Source of the DNA: Chitinophaga ginsengisegetis
GTDB lineage: Bacteria; Bacteroidota; Bacteroidia; Chitinophagales; Chitinophagaceae
Length of the DNA stretch: 64,000 nt
Reading direction: 5' to 3'
NCBI RefSeq assembly: GCF_900168065.1
Contig: NZ_FUZZ01000004.1
Span: 434,001-498,000, forward strand
The notes below the pieces were generated by a model, which saw nothing but the letters and a program-made list of their open reading frames with translations, made no database searches and had not been told where the DNA came from. Positions 27,712-35,580 of the stretch are shown in pieces (position 1 is the first letter of the stretch; every line of letters starts with the position of its first letter). Made by a program: the position numbers and the translations under genes.

Positions 27712-28133
27712 TTTTGCGCTGCTTCCAGCAAATAGAAATCATACACATAATTGTACCTTGAATTAGTACTGGCAATCGTATAGTCGATAGAGATAGTAAA
27801 CCTTCCTTCTATCAGGTCGGGGCTATCCATCGCTACCACGCCTACTTCTTCCACTTTGATACGCGGTTCATAGAAGAGGATGGCATTTTCCACCAGGTCG
27901 CGCAGGAAGCCGATCATGGCGGCGTTGAGCGGTTCAAAAATATAGTCCTGCAGATCGCATCCGTAACGGGGTTGCATCACTCTTTCTCCCAAACTGGTCG
28001 ACAGCAGGATGTCCAGGCTTTCTTTGATATCGGCTTCATTACTCACCAGTTCCACTGCTCCGCTTTGCAGATCAAATGTTGGCGGGAATTTCCAGCCGGT
28101 ACCGAGGAATGAACGGGGATCATTTTGTAACAT
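27705..28133 (-). CDS. gp25-like baseplate wedge protein (Afp9-like)
   Basis: This is a 142-aa protein of the GPW/gp25 family, which joins the sheath to the baseplate in contractile tails. Signature features are the N-terminal GTGWKFPPTFD, the central DILLSTSLGERVMQPRYGCDL (family pattern GER.m.P.fG..l) and FEPLN followed by a helix. Length is normal for the family. It follows PAAR by 12 bp and precedes baseplate J, the order seen in most contractile systems. Confidence 0.95.
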   Translation of the reverse strand: MLQNDPRSFLGTGWKFPPTFDLQSGAVELVSNEADIKESLDILLSTSLGERVMQPRYGCDLQDYIFEPLNAAMIGFLRDLVENAILFYEPRIKVEEVGVVAMDSPDLIEGRFTISIDYTIASTNSRYNYVYDFYLLEAAQKP

Positions 28134-28145
28134 GTCTGATATTTT

Positions 28146-28436
28146 TTAACCGCCAATAATTACTGTAGGGGCTCCCATCACAATTACGCCGCCGTGTGCC
28201 GTGAGGTCGCCCATTCTTGCGGCGGGCCGCCCTCCTATCATCACGGTGGCAGATCCTTTCACGATAGCATCCGGCGGACCTACGCAGGTGCAGATATCAC
28301 CGGTTACGGCTGCCGGGATACCGGCAATCATCACCGTGGGTACGCCTGGGCCTACCACCGGACCGCCTACATGAGGTACCGGTCCTGAAAACAGGGGGCA
28401 GGTGTGAAAGTCGCTGATGCGTGCTGCAGGAGGCAT
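28146..28436 (-). CDS. PAAR-domain spike tip protein (Afp10-like)
   Basis: This is a 96-aa PAAR protein that caps the central spike and forms the piercing tip. The PAAR fold is evident from glycine/proline-rich repeats (GGPVVGPGVPTVMIAGIPAA, later GGRPAARMGD) and zinc-ligand candidates: H11, C13 and H22 near the N-terminus, the CTC of DICTCVG and the H of LTAHGG. No C-terminal toxin extension is fused, so this is a plain tip. It lies 53 bp after the VgrG-like gene, with a hairpin in between. Confidence 0.95.
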   Translation of the reverse strand: MPPAARISDFHTCPLFSGPVPHVGGPVVGPGVPTVMIAGIPAAVTGDICTCVGPPDAIVKGSATVMIGGRPAARMGDLTAHGGVIVMGAPTVIIGG

Positions 28437-28456
28437 GAGATTAACAATTTAAGTGA

Positions 28457-28489
28457 CCGGCAATCGTTGTTCTTTTTGGGGTTTGCCGG
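28457..28489 (-). other. Intercistronic hairpin downstream of the spike gene
   Basis: Perfect 7-bp arms CCGGCAA (28457-28463) and TTGCCGG (28483-28489) frame a 19-base loop, directly after the VgrG-like stop and before the PAAR start. The loop contains the ACCCCAAA string also found before the cap and sheath genes. There is no T-tract. It may tune expression between the spike and tip genes. Confidence 0.45.
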
Positions 28490-30265
28490 CTAGTTTATTT
28501 TTACTAAAGAACCTGTTATTTCAGTGATACCCTGTGAAGATAATTTTGCGATCGCTCCTTTCAGCTCTACTGCGCCATCTGCTGCTGCCGAGATACTGGC
28601 GCCGCCTATCGACAAGGCCGCACCGGCCGACAGCACCAGGTTTACGCCTGCTTTCAACTCCACGTTCATAGGGCTCTCCAGCTTGATACCGGAAGTATCC
28701 ATCGTTACCGTGTTGCTGTTCTGGTCTTTCAGTTTAATACTGGTAGAAGCTTCATCGATCGTAATACTGTTTCCTGCGGGGGTATCTATGGTAATTGTTT
28801 TCGTATTGTCGTTGAAGTGAATACGCATGCCGCTTCTTGTTACAAATCCTTTTTCATCATTGGCGTCCTGCGCATTGATGGGGGCCGGCTTTGCGCTGCT
28901 GTTGAGCATTCCCAGCACAACGGCATCGCGGGGATCATCGTTGATAAAACCCACAATCACTTCATCATCAATTTCCGGGCGGAAAAAAGCGCCGCGGTTA
29001 TTCCCTGCATCCAGGCTGGCTACCCTCACCCAGATGCCACGCGCCGCATTATCTATCACCGGGATCTTTACCAGGATGCGGTGTTCGCCGTCGGGGTCAT
29101 TCTGCAGCTGCACCACCTTACCGATCTGTAAACCGTGAATAGCAGGCAGCATTCCTGCTGCGGGAATATCTGAAATATCCTTATAGGCTTCAGCGAGCCA
29201 GTCGGGTTCCAGTCCGAACTGGATATGTGTATCCCAACTGCCATGTGCTACTTCATGCCGCACACCGGTTACAAAAGCGTTGCCATTATACCGGTTGCCG
29301 ATGCCCTGGAGGGTAACCATATCGCCGGGCGCTACGCCGGAGAAGCCGAGGAACTTTGCCCTGCCGCGGATCTTTGCCAGCCTGCTTTTGAGCATGGCGG
29401 CATTGGTGAGCTGCTGCAACTCTTCTGCTGCACGGCGGCCGCTGTGCGCCAGTTCATAGTGTTGCAAACCGATTACACCGGCTAATGTGCTGCCGGAAAC
29501 ATTGCCCTGCTCCGTATAATCAGCGGAAGAGGTTTCTGCTTCGTATAGCTGCTGACCGGTGTAATCCCAGGCGCTGGCATGTACGGAGCTCCATTGATAG
29601 CGGGCATCCATTTCGGCTTCCAGTTCCATCAGGGAAGCGCCGTAGGTAAGCTGTAATACCGCCGATGCCGTGGTATCCGGTTTCTTTACCTTTACCTTTC
29701 CCTGGTCGGCGATCACCAGTTTGCCGTTGGCTTCCGCGCGAAGCAGGAGGAAGTCCCAATCGGTGCTATGGTGTTGTACCAGTTCTTTGTGCTGCACGGT
29801 TGTTGCTTCCACATCTGCACTTAAACCACTGTAGCCCCTGATGAGCTGTTCAATCACTTCGCTGTCCTTTACTTTTTCATAGTACCTGCTATGCCTGCCG
29901 ATGGCCATTTTCACAGTTTCATCGCGGCATTCCACCGTGAGCACCGGGTTGCCATCCTGGCGGAATTTGATGCCCTGGTGAACGATTACGCCTTTGAATA
30001 ATACTTTGTTGGAGCCATCGCGTCCGATTTTGATGGTGAGTTTGGTACCGGGCAGGAGATCGCTGGTATTGCTGATAGCGAAATTCTGGTCGGCGGCGGC
30101 GCCATCGCGTAACACGATCTTTGCCACTGGGATTTTATTCACCACCTGTGTAAGCGTGAGCGACAGCACCTCGTACACAGGATTCAACGGCTCGGTACCG
30201 TTCAACAGGATGTTGTAACTCGCTACATCATGTGCAGAAGTATTGGGTATTCCTGTTTCGTTCAT
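28490..30265 (-). CDS. VgrG-like spike protein (Afp8-like)
   Basis: This is a 591-aa central hub and spike. The gp27-like hub spans about 1-360 (family block TVECRDETVKMAIGRHSRYY about 125-145). A gp5-like OB fold follows, with GLQIGKVVQLQNDPDGEHRI, IWVRVASLDAG and FRPEIDDEVIVGFINDDPRD. The C-terminus is a short beta-helix of V/I/S repeats (about 505-591). It is compact and without an effector extension, as expected for eCIS Afp8. It overlaps the LysM gene by 4 bp (ATGA), which suggests translational coupling. Confidence 0.94.
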   Translation of the reverse strand: MNETGIPNTSAHDVASYNILLNGTEPLNPVYEVLSLTLTQVVNKIPVAKIVLRDGAAADQNFAISNTSDLLPGTKLTIKIGRDGSNKVLFKGVIVHQGIKFRQDGNPVLTVECRDETVKMAIGRHSRYYEKVKDSEVIEQLIRGYSGLSADVEATTVQHKELVQHHSTDWDFLLLRAEANGKLVIADQGKVKVKKPDTTASAVLQLTYGASLMELEAEMDARYQWSSVHASAWDYTGQQLYEAETSSADYTEQGNVSGSTLAGVIGLQHYELAHSGRRAAEELQQLTNAAMLKSRLAKIRGRAKFLGFSGVAPGDMVTLQGIGNRYNGNAFVTGVRHEVAHGSWDTHIQFGLEPDWLAEAYKDISDIPAAGMLPAIHGLQIGKVVQLQNDPDGEHRILVKIPVIDNAARGIWVRVASLDAGNNRGAFFRPEIDDEVIVGFINDDPRDAVVLGMLNSSAKPAPINAQDANDEKGFVTRSGMRIHFNDNTKTITIDTPAGNSITIDEASTSIKLKDQNSNTVTMDTSGIKLESPMNVELKAGVNLVLSAGAALSIGGASISAAADGAVELKGAIAKLSSQGITEITGSLVKIN

Positions 30266-30957
30266 GATACTTCGCTTTTATCGAATGGAGGGAAATAGAT
30301 CTCTTTGCCAACCGGTACTCTTTTGAAAGAGGTAAGGTTATTTTGCCGGGCTACCTGTAACATGTATTTAGGTTCCTGGTAGATCTTGAAACTGAAAAGA
30401 TCCAGCCGGTCGCCCTGTTTAAAAACACGGTGGTGTGTAAGGTCAGGCGATGCTTTGCTTTGCTCCCTTTCATTGGCTTCCCTTGCGCGGTAGTTGAGAA
30501 AGGTAGCGCTGACCTTTACCCGGAGCGGGCTTCCGTCTGCATTAAACAACACATAGTTCAGGTCCAGGTTGGACATTACGCAGGGGAATGCGATCTGTTT
30601 GCCCCAGAACACTTTCAGAAAACGTGGCCGGTGTGTTTCCCCATCCATGTAGTACACGGTATCCAGCAGCAGCTTTACCTGCGCCTGTACATCCATACCG
30701 GGATAACCGTATCCTTCTATGGTGTTGGTACCGTCCAGTACAAAGTCGAGCTTCAGCTCTTCCGGGATGGTAGAAATAAAACGCGCTTCTGTTTTCTGGC
30801 TGCCTGGCTCACGGCGGATGTCATAGTCTACTTTCAGCGACCGGGTATAAGTTTCCGCATTTACCGGGATGGTAAATTTGTGGTTCTTATCCAGTTGCTG
30901 CTGCAACCTGTCAGAATACGTGAGGATGTAGATCTTCTCCACTTTTGCGTCTGTCAT
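30262..30957 (-). CDS. LysM-domain tube/baseplate adaptor (Afp7-like)
   Basis: This is a 231-aa protein equivalent to Afp7, which links the tube to the spike hub. The N-terminal region is tube-like (beta-rich, VLDGTNTIEGYGYPGMDVQA). The C-terminal LysM motif runs HRVFKQGDRLDLFSFKIYQ through VPVGKEIYFPP (about 177-225). It overlaps the DUF5908 gene by 4 bp at its start and the VgrG-like gene by 4 bp at its end, so the three are translationally coupled. Confidence 0.92.
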   Translation of the reverse strand: MTDAKVEKIYILTYSDRLQQQLDKNHKFTIPVNAETYTRSLKVDYDIRREPGSQKTEARFISTIPEELKLDFVLDGTNTIEGYGYPGMDVQAQVKLLLDTVYYMDGETHRPRFLKVFWGKQIAFPCVMSNLDLNYVLFNADGSPLRVKVSATFLNYRAREANEREQSKASPDLTHHRVFKQGDRLDLFSFKIYQEPKYMLQVARQNNLTSFKRVPVGKEIYFPPFDKSEVS

Positions 30958-31133
30958 CGTTCATTTTTTTCTTTCAGTGCCTGTAATACTTTCTCCACGC
31001 ACAACGCGATCATTGCTTCTGTTGCATGGCTGCCATCGGCGGCGGCTGTTGTGCTGCTGCCTGCCGATCCGCCGGAAGCATTATCCGGCGCCACTTCAGC
31101 TTTGATGATCAGTTCACGGATTTCTATGGGCAT
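30954..31133 (-). CDS. Small DUF5908-family protein
   Basis: This is a 59-aa protein beginning MPIEIRELIIKAEV, the hallmark start of DUF5908 proteins found in Bacteroidota contractile injection loci. A low-complexity G/S/T/A linker follows, then an amphipathic helix (EAMIALCVEKVLQALKEK). It is encoded exactly between the second tube gene (3-bp gap) and the LysM gene (4-bp ATGA overlap), the usual position of this family. Its role in the particle is not established; its size suggests a small assembly factor or a plug near the tube-hub junction. The coordinates were read by eye from the reverse strand; the count is 60 codons including TGA. Confidence 0.9.
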   Translation of the reverse strand: MPIEIRELIIKAEVAPDNASGGSAGSSTTAAADGSHATEAMIALCVEKVLQALKEKNER

Positions 31134-31136
31134 GAC

Positions 31137-31637
31137 TCAGCTGTTTTTAAATTCAAACCGGTTATAGTTCAGTTCCAGTGTTTCTATCAGCACTTCGCTG
31201 CGTTCTGCGTGTAACTCCGCCAGCTTCCAGCTGCGGGGCCATACCCAGGCGAGGTTCCAGTACATGAGGATGTTATGGTCCTCATCCAGCAGCGCCACCT
31301 TTACCAGCTGCAAAGGCTTGATCTGCTGGTCTTCCAGCGCCCTTCGGCACCAGGATGACAATGAAGAATCAGCCGGCCGGAGCAATCCCCTTTTCAGTAC
31401 CAGCGGCGAGTAAGTACGCCGCACGGGAATGTTATGCTCAAACCTGTTCTCCCCGCCTTCCTTCACCTGTTCAACACCGATGCTGGCTTCCAGACCGGTA
31501 ACGCTCTGAAAGCGGATATCGAGATCTGAGCCGGAATCTTTGCCACCGCTGTTTTTGGGTAATCCAAAAAAGGTGACAGAGAAATGGAAGCCTACCGTTT
31601 GCCAGAAGTTATCGGGCTTTATCACTGCTTGTGCCAT
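31137..31637 (-). CDS. Second tail tube protein (Afp5-like, T4 gp19 family)
   Basis: This is a 166-aa tube protein. It shares the gp19-type pattern with the preceding gene: FHFSVTFFG near the N-terminus, DIRFQSVTGLEASIGVEQ, LVLKRGLL and a C-terminal ELNYNRFEF ending. In Afp and PVC, the Afp5-type tube protein forms the first ring on the baseplate rather than the tube shaft. Only 1 bp separates it from the main tube gene. Confidence 0.92.
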   Translation of the reverse strand: MAQAVIKPDNFWQTVGFHFSVTFFGLPKNSGGKDSGSDLDIRFQSVTGLEASIGVEQVKEGGENRFEHNIPVRRTYSPLVLKRGLLRPADSSLSSWCRRALEDQQIKPLQLVKVALLDEDHNILMYWNLAWVWPRSWKLAELHAERSEVLIETLELNYNRFEFKNS

Positions 31638-31638
31638 G

Positions 31639-32106
31639 TTAATCTACGTTCATGATCTCCAGCCCTTCGTGCACCAGTTCCATTGTTTCAATGGCTACTT
31701 CATTGGCGTCGGCTTTCAGATCAGTGGAAGTTATTTTGGAAGGCCATGCGTTCAGTACTTTCCAGGTAATCACCGGCTCATGACTTTCATTGAGCAGCTT
31801 GATGGTTACATCGCGGCGGTATTTGCTACCGGCTTTGTTGCCTTCCTGGAAGTAGTATGTTTCGCGCCAGGCTTTGTAGAAGTCGTAGTCGCCTTCAAAT
31901 ATGCCACGTTTCAACGTGATGTTGGCGTATTTGGTCAGCCCCGGCTGTTTGCTTTTATTATATTTCTTGCTGTTACCTTCCCGGTATTCGATCACTTCTG
32001 TTTCAAAGTCGAGGCCGGAAACTTCTGTGAATCCCAGGCGTACGTCTTTCCCCCATTCTACCAGGAAATGAAATTTGGGTAACGGGTATGTTCCTTTTGC
32101 GGGCAT
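31639..32106 (-). CDS. Main tail tube protein (Afp1-like, T4 gp19 family)
   Basis: This is a 155-aa inner-tube subunit. Family features are YPLPKFHFLVEWGKD at the start, LGFTEVSGLDFETEVIEYRE, ITLKRGIFEGDYDFYKAW and the conserved end VAIETMELVHEGLEI. Stacked hexamers of this protein form the tube through which cargo passes. It is the first of two tube genes, 57 bp after a cysteine-rich unknown gene. Confidence 0.94.
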   Translation of the reverse strand: MPAKGTYPLPKFHFLVEWGKDVRLGFTEVSGLDFETEVIEYREGNSKKYNKSKQPGLTKYANITLKRGIFEGDYDFYKAWRETYYFQEGNKAGSKYRRDVTIKLLNESHEPVITWKVLNAWPSKITSTDLKADANEVAIETMELVHEGLEIMNVD

Positions 32107-32163
32107 ATCTTTAAATTTAAAAAGATGATAAAAATTTGAACAATGCTTAATAGTCAGGCGCCG

Positions 32164-33075
32164 TTATTTACAAGCTTTGGCGTCCTGGGCCTGTTTGATA
32201 GCTTTGGTAAGACTATCCGTACATGCCTGCAGGCGGTTTGCTTCCTGGCTTACTTTATCGTATTCCGGTTTAATGGCCGCCAGCCGGGTATCTGCATTGG
32301 TGAGGTGCTTTTCGGTAAGCGTATAGTAATGATCATTTTTGAGCGGAAATACAGGGCATACCAGTTTATCGGTGCAGCATATTTCCATGTCATCTTCCCC
32401 GGATTTGATACCGCCATTACCGTTATTGCCGTTGCCGGTTGGATTAAAGATGCAGCCGATACCGGCAATCGCCGACTTAATGCCGTAGTCCTTCTCGCAG
32501 ATGGTTTCATCCAGTATGGTAGCAGCTTTCAGGGCAATTACGATATTATTGAAGATATCATTGCCGATAGTGATCACGTCCTGGAGTTTTTTGCCATAGT
32601 CCACCCAGGCATCTGTGATACCGCCTTTCTTCAGCACCTGGTCGTTTGAGCAGTCAATGGCTTTGGAAATATTATTGTAGCAGGCTGCTACTTCATCCAC
32701 TTTTGTATATAACTCTTTGGTCATGCAGAAGAGGATTTCAATAGCTGTTACAGAGAAGCCGGTGCTTTTACAGAGTTTTTCCAGGATGTCCAGCACTACT
32801 TTTACTTTGCTGGTGATGGCATCTGCTTTCTCGGCGCTTTTCTGTACGTTATCGAAGTAGAGTTTTACCTTATTACGCCAGTCGAGTGCGCGGGCCAGCT
32901 CTTCTTTTTTCTTGGCTGCTTCGGCCGCTTTCTGCTGATACAGGCTGCCTTTTGCTTTCAGTTCTTTTTTCCAGTCGTCCACACAGCCGCACTCCGTCTC
33001 ATTGCTGCCTGGAATGGTGGCGCAGCAGGAGTCTTCACTTTCTATAAAGGGTTCATACACTTTATCGCAATTCAT
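32164..33075 (-). CDS. Unknown cysteine-rich helical protein A of the eCIS operon
   Basis: I do not recognise this 303-aa protein. It has about sixteen cysteines, including an N-terminal cluster (SCC, CGC within the first 31 residues) and CC near 232. Most of the rest is predicted helix rich in K, A and E, for example AAEAAKKKEELARA. A glycine/asparagine linker (NPTGNGNNGNGG) lies near 210-222. No signal peptide or membrane segment is seen. It sits between sheath and tube genes, a place where other eCIS carry extra sheath or fibre genes, so a structural or surface component is plausible. The neighbouring 313-aa gene has the same general character but no obvious alignment. Confidence 0.8.
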   Translation of the reverse strand: MNCDKVYEPFIESEDSCCATIPGSNETECGCVDDWKKELKAKGSLYQQKAAEAAKKKEELARALDWRNKVKLYFDNVQKSAEKADAITSKVKVVLDILEKLCKSTGFSVTAIEILFCMTKELYTKVDEVAACYNNISKAIDCSNDQVLKKGGITDAWVDYGKKLQDVITIGNDIFNNIVIALKAATILDETICEKDYGIKSAIAGIGCIFNPTGNGNNGNGGIKSGEDDMEICCTDKLVCPVFPLKNDHYYTLTEKHLTNADTRLAAIKPEYDKVSQEANRLQACTDSLTKAIKQAQDAKACK

Positions 33076-33125
33076 GGTGAATATTTTTTTGTGATCAGGA
33101 ATATTTATTTTCTGCCGGATGGGAA

Positions 33126-34067
33126 TCAGTCATCACAGTGTCCGCCGTTGCCGTTGCTGTTGCAGTAATTACCCTGTGCCTGTTCGCAGATGGATTTGAT
33201 AGTGGGTAAATCGCCGCAGGGCAGTGTGCAAAGGAATTCGCGGATATCGTCGATTCCCTGTGTCTGGGTTCTGGCAGACCAGAGTGTTTCGCGGATCGTT
33301 ACCTTCTGGATCTTGGCATCGCCCAGTTCACCGTAGGTTTTCTTCTGATCGTCCTCTCCTGTTTTGATATTCTGCAATACATCATCCCGGAAGATTTTAA
33401 TAGCGTCTGCGAGATCTTTATGCAAGGCGATCACATTTTCCAGGCTGGTAAACGACTGTATGCCGGAAACGTCGCCGATGGCGCAGTGCAGCTTGTTGAT
33501 GCTAACGGTTTCACCGTCGCCGCAACCGCCTTCAGAGGCATACATTTCCTGTGAGCCATCTACGATGTTATCAAAGCAGGTTTTGAAATCTTTGCTGCCG
33601 GCTTTCAATTTACCCAGTGCGGCGCGTTGTGCTTTGTTGCAGTTGTCTTCTGCTTTGTTGTTCAGCTTATGGGCTGCTTCACTCAGCAGGGCAAACTTCT
33701 GTTTGGCGTCCTGGATGTTTTTGGCAACAATGGCGAGAGCGGCTGCCACGGCTTTGTTCACGTCGTTTGCTTTGCTCAGTTTATCTTTTATCAGGTCCGC
33801 ATCTTTCTGGGCCGGTAGTGTAGCGCACAGGTCGATGGAGCGGTAAAAGCGCCAGGTTTCTTCTGCTTTGATAAAGAAACACTGTTTGTATTTGTACACC
33901 GGTTTATAGCCTTTGTACTCGCCTTCGCGCATACGCAATACATTCAGCGAATCTGAGAAGGCGCTGCAGATTCCGCGTTTGTTGTTATCGATGTATTGCT
34001 GCGTTTTATTGGTGGAGTCACCGCAGCCATTGCTGGCCGATGATTGGGTGGGGTTCATTGCGTTCAT
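33126..34067 (-). CDS. Unknown cysteine-rich helical protein B of the eCIS operon
   Basis: I do not recognise this 313-aa protein. It has about thirteen cysteines and long helices (AVAAALAIVAKNIQDAKQKF, LLSEAAHKLNNKAEDN), and ends in an N/G/C-rich tail (NYCNSNGNGGHCDD). No signal peptide, membrane segment or enzyme motif is seen. Lying 36 bp after the sheath gene and 50 bp before protein A, it is most likely a particle component specific to this type of eCIS, perhaps a decoration or receptor-facing protein. Cysteines could bind metal or form disulfides once the particle is outside the cell. Confidence 0.8.
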   Translation of the reverse strand: MNAMNPTQSSASNGCGDSTNKTQQYIDNNKRGICSAFSDSLNVLRMREGEYKGYKPVYKYKQCFFIKAEETWRFYRSIDLCATLPAQKDADLIKDKLSKANDVNKAVAAALAIVAKNIQDAKQKFALLSEAAHKLNNKAEDNCNKAQRAALGKLKAGSKDFKTCFDNIVDGSQEMYASEGGCGDGETVSINKLHCAIGDVSGIQSFTSLENVIALHKDLADAIKIFRDDVLQNIKTGEDDQKKTYGELGDAKIQKVTIRETLWSARTQTQGIDDIREFLCTLPCGDLPTIKSICEQAQGNYCNSNGNGGHCDD

Positions 34068-34103
34068 ACAGTATTCAGTTTATTTGGTCTGAATGTAAAA
34101 GGA

Positions 34104-35525
34104 TTAAGATTCCTGCAGCATTTTGTGGCTGAAGCGCAGGATGATGAATTCTGCAGGGCGTACCACTGCCATTCCTATCTCTACAATCATACGTCCTTCC
34201 CATACATCCAGCTCCGTCATGGTTTCGCCAAGTCCAACCTTTACAAAATAGGCTTCCCTGGTGGTAGTGCCCATTAATGCGCCGGCCTTCCATTGCTGTG
34301 TGAGGTAGTTCTCTATCATAGATTTCACGCGTACCCAGGTATTCAGGTCGTTTGGTTCAAACACAAACTGCTGGGTGGCATTCTTCACGGATTCTTCTAC
34401 CATGTTGAAGAAGCGGCGAACGGAGATGTAACGCCACTCGTTGTCGTTACCTGCCAGTGTGCGGGCGCCCCAGATGATAGCCGGACCACGGCCGGGGAAG
34501 AACCGGATCACGTTAACAGATTTGCCATCGCGTACATCCACGTTGAGGTCGTCCTGTTCACGTTTGGTAACAATCACTTCAGGACTTACAGCGTAATCAA
34601 TGCCGATGTTGGCGGGTGCTTTCCATACACCGCGGCTGTTATCTGTTTCAGCATATTTGCCCACTACTGCAGCGGAAGAAGGCAGCAGCATTCTTATCTG
34701 TGTAATAGCATTTAATGCCTGGTAATAAAACGCGTTGTTGATACCTTTCAATGCCGCAAGCGTACCGTTAAGAGAGCCATCGCCGCCGGTTTGTACCACC
34801 TGTACGGTAGCTTCGTCGTAGGCATAAGCCAGCTGGGTGTTTACCCGCGGAAAATAAACGGCGCCGTATTTTTTGGTTTCTATCTCACCAAAACCGGCAT
34901 CCCTGAACAGGGTAACGTTATGATCGATGATGCTTTCAGCGGGACCAATAGCGGGGTCCATCCATATATCAAAAACGGTAAAGCGGTCTTTCAGCAGGCT
35001 GCACTGATCCAGTGCTGATTTGTGCAGCGTGTAATAGGAAGCTGCATCCGTGAGGTTGATAGCATCCGGGAAAAGCAGGAGCGTTACCTCATCAATCTTT
35101 TCCACGGCATTCAGTCCGTCGGTGAGCGTAGTAAGTGAAATCACGCCACCGGTGCTGTAATCACCTGTAGAAACGATGTAGCACGGGCCACCGCCGTTGT
35201 TGAAAAACATCTGCAGCTGGTATGCCATCAGGTATTTGGATGCTTTTAACGGATCAATCACTGCTTTGATCACTGCCTGTGGCTGGGAGCTGTCGATGTT
35301 CACCGTAATGCTTTCTTCTTCCTGCTGCGGGCCGCCGAAGATGCGGTTGTAGTCGAGCATAGAAGTGATACGGGTGGGAATCATCACCAGATCGCCTGGC
35401 ACTTTGTTCTGAGCAGATTCCGTATAGCCGATGAAAGCCGGAATAGCTGTTTCAACAGAGGCTATGGAGGGGGGAAATTTTACGATCTCCTCGATGTAGA
35501 CGCCGGGAGTTTTATATTCTGCCAT
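34104..35525 (-). CDS. Contractile sheath protein
   Basis: This is the 473-aa contractile sheath subunit and the only sheath gene in the locus; Afp and PVC have three. It begins with the classic MAEYKTPGVYIEEI and AIPAFIGYTE. The conserved C-terminal sheath domain includes FFPGRGPAIIWGARTLAG, WRYISVRRFFNMVEESV, FEPNDLNTWVRVKSMIENYL and the tail RPAEFIILRFSHKM. Its leader contains an ACCCCAAA string also seen before the cap gene. Confidence 0.96.
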   Translation of the reverse strand: MAEYKTPGVYIEEIVKFPPSIASVETAIPAFIGYTESAQNKVPGDLVMIPTRITSMLDYNRIFGGPQQEEESITVNIDSSQPQAVIKAVIDPLKASKYLMAYQLQMFFNNGGGPCYIVSTGDYSTGGVISLTTLTDGLNAVEKIDEVTLLLFPDAINLTDAASYYTLHKSALDQCSLLKDRFTVFDIWMDPAIGPAESIIDHNVTLFRDAGFGEIETKKYGAVYFPRVNTQLAYAYDEATVQVVQTGGDGSLNGTLAALKGINNAFYYQALNAITQIRMLLPSSAAVVGKYAETDNSRGVWKAPANIGIDYAVSPEVIVTKREQDDLNVDVRDGKSVNVIRFFPGRGPAIIWGARTLAGNDNEWRYISVRRFFNMVEESVKNATQQFVFEPNDLNTWVRVKSMIENYLTQQWKAGALMGTTTREAYFVKVGLGETMTELDVWEGRMIVEIGMAVVRPAEFIILRFSHKMLQES

Positions 35526-35580
35526 ATGTTTGGGGTTTTAACTGTTTTTAATTGTTGTTTGAATAGATCATACGCTGAAC

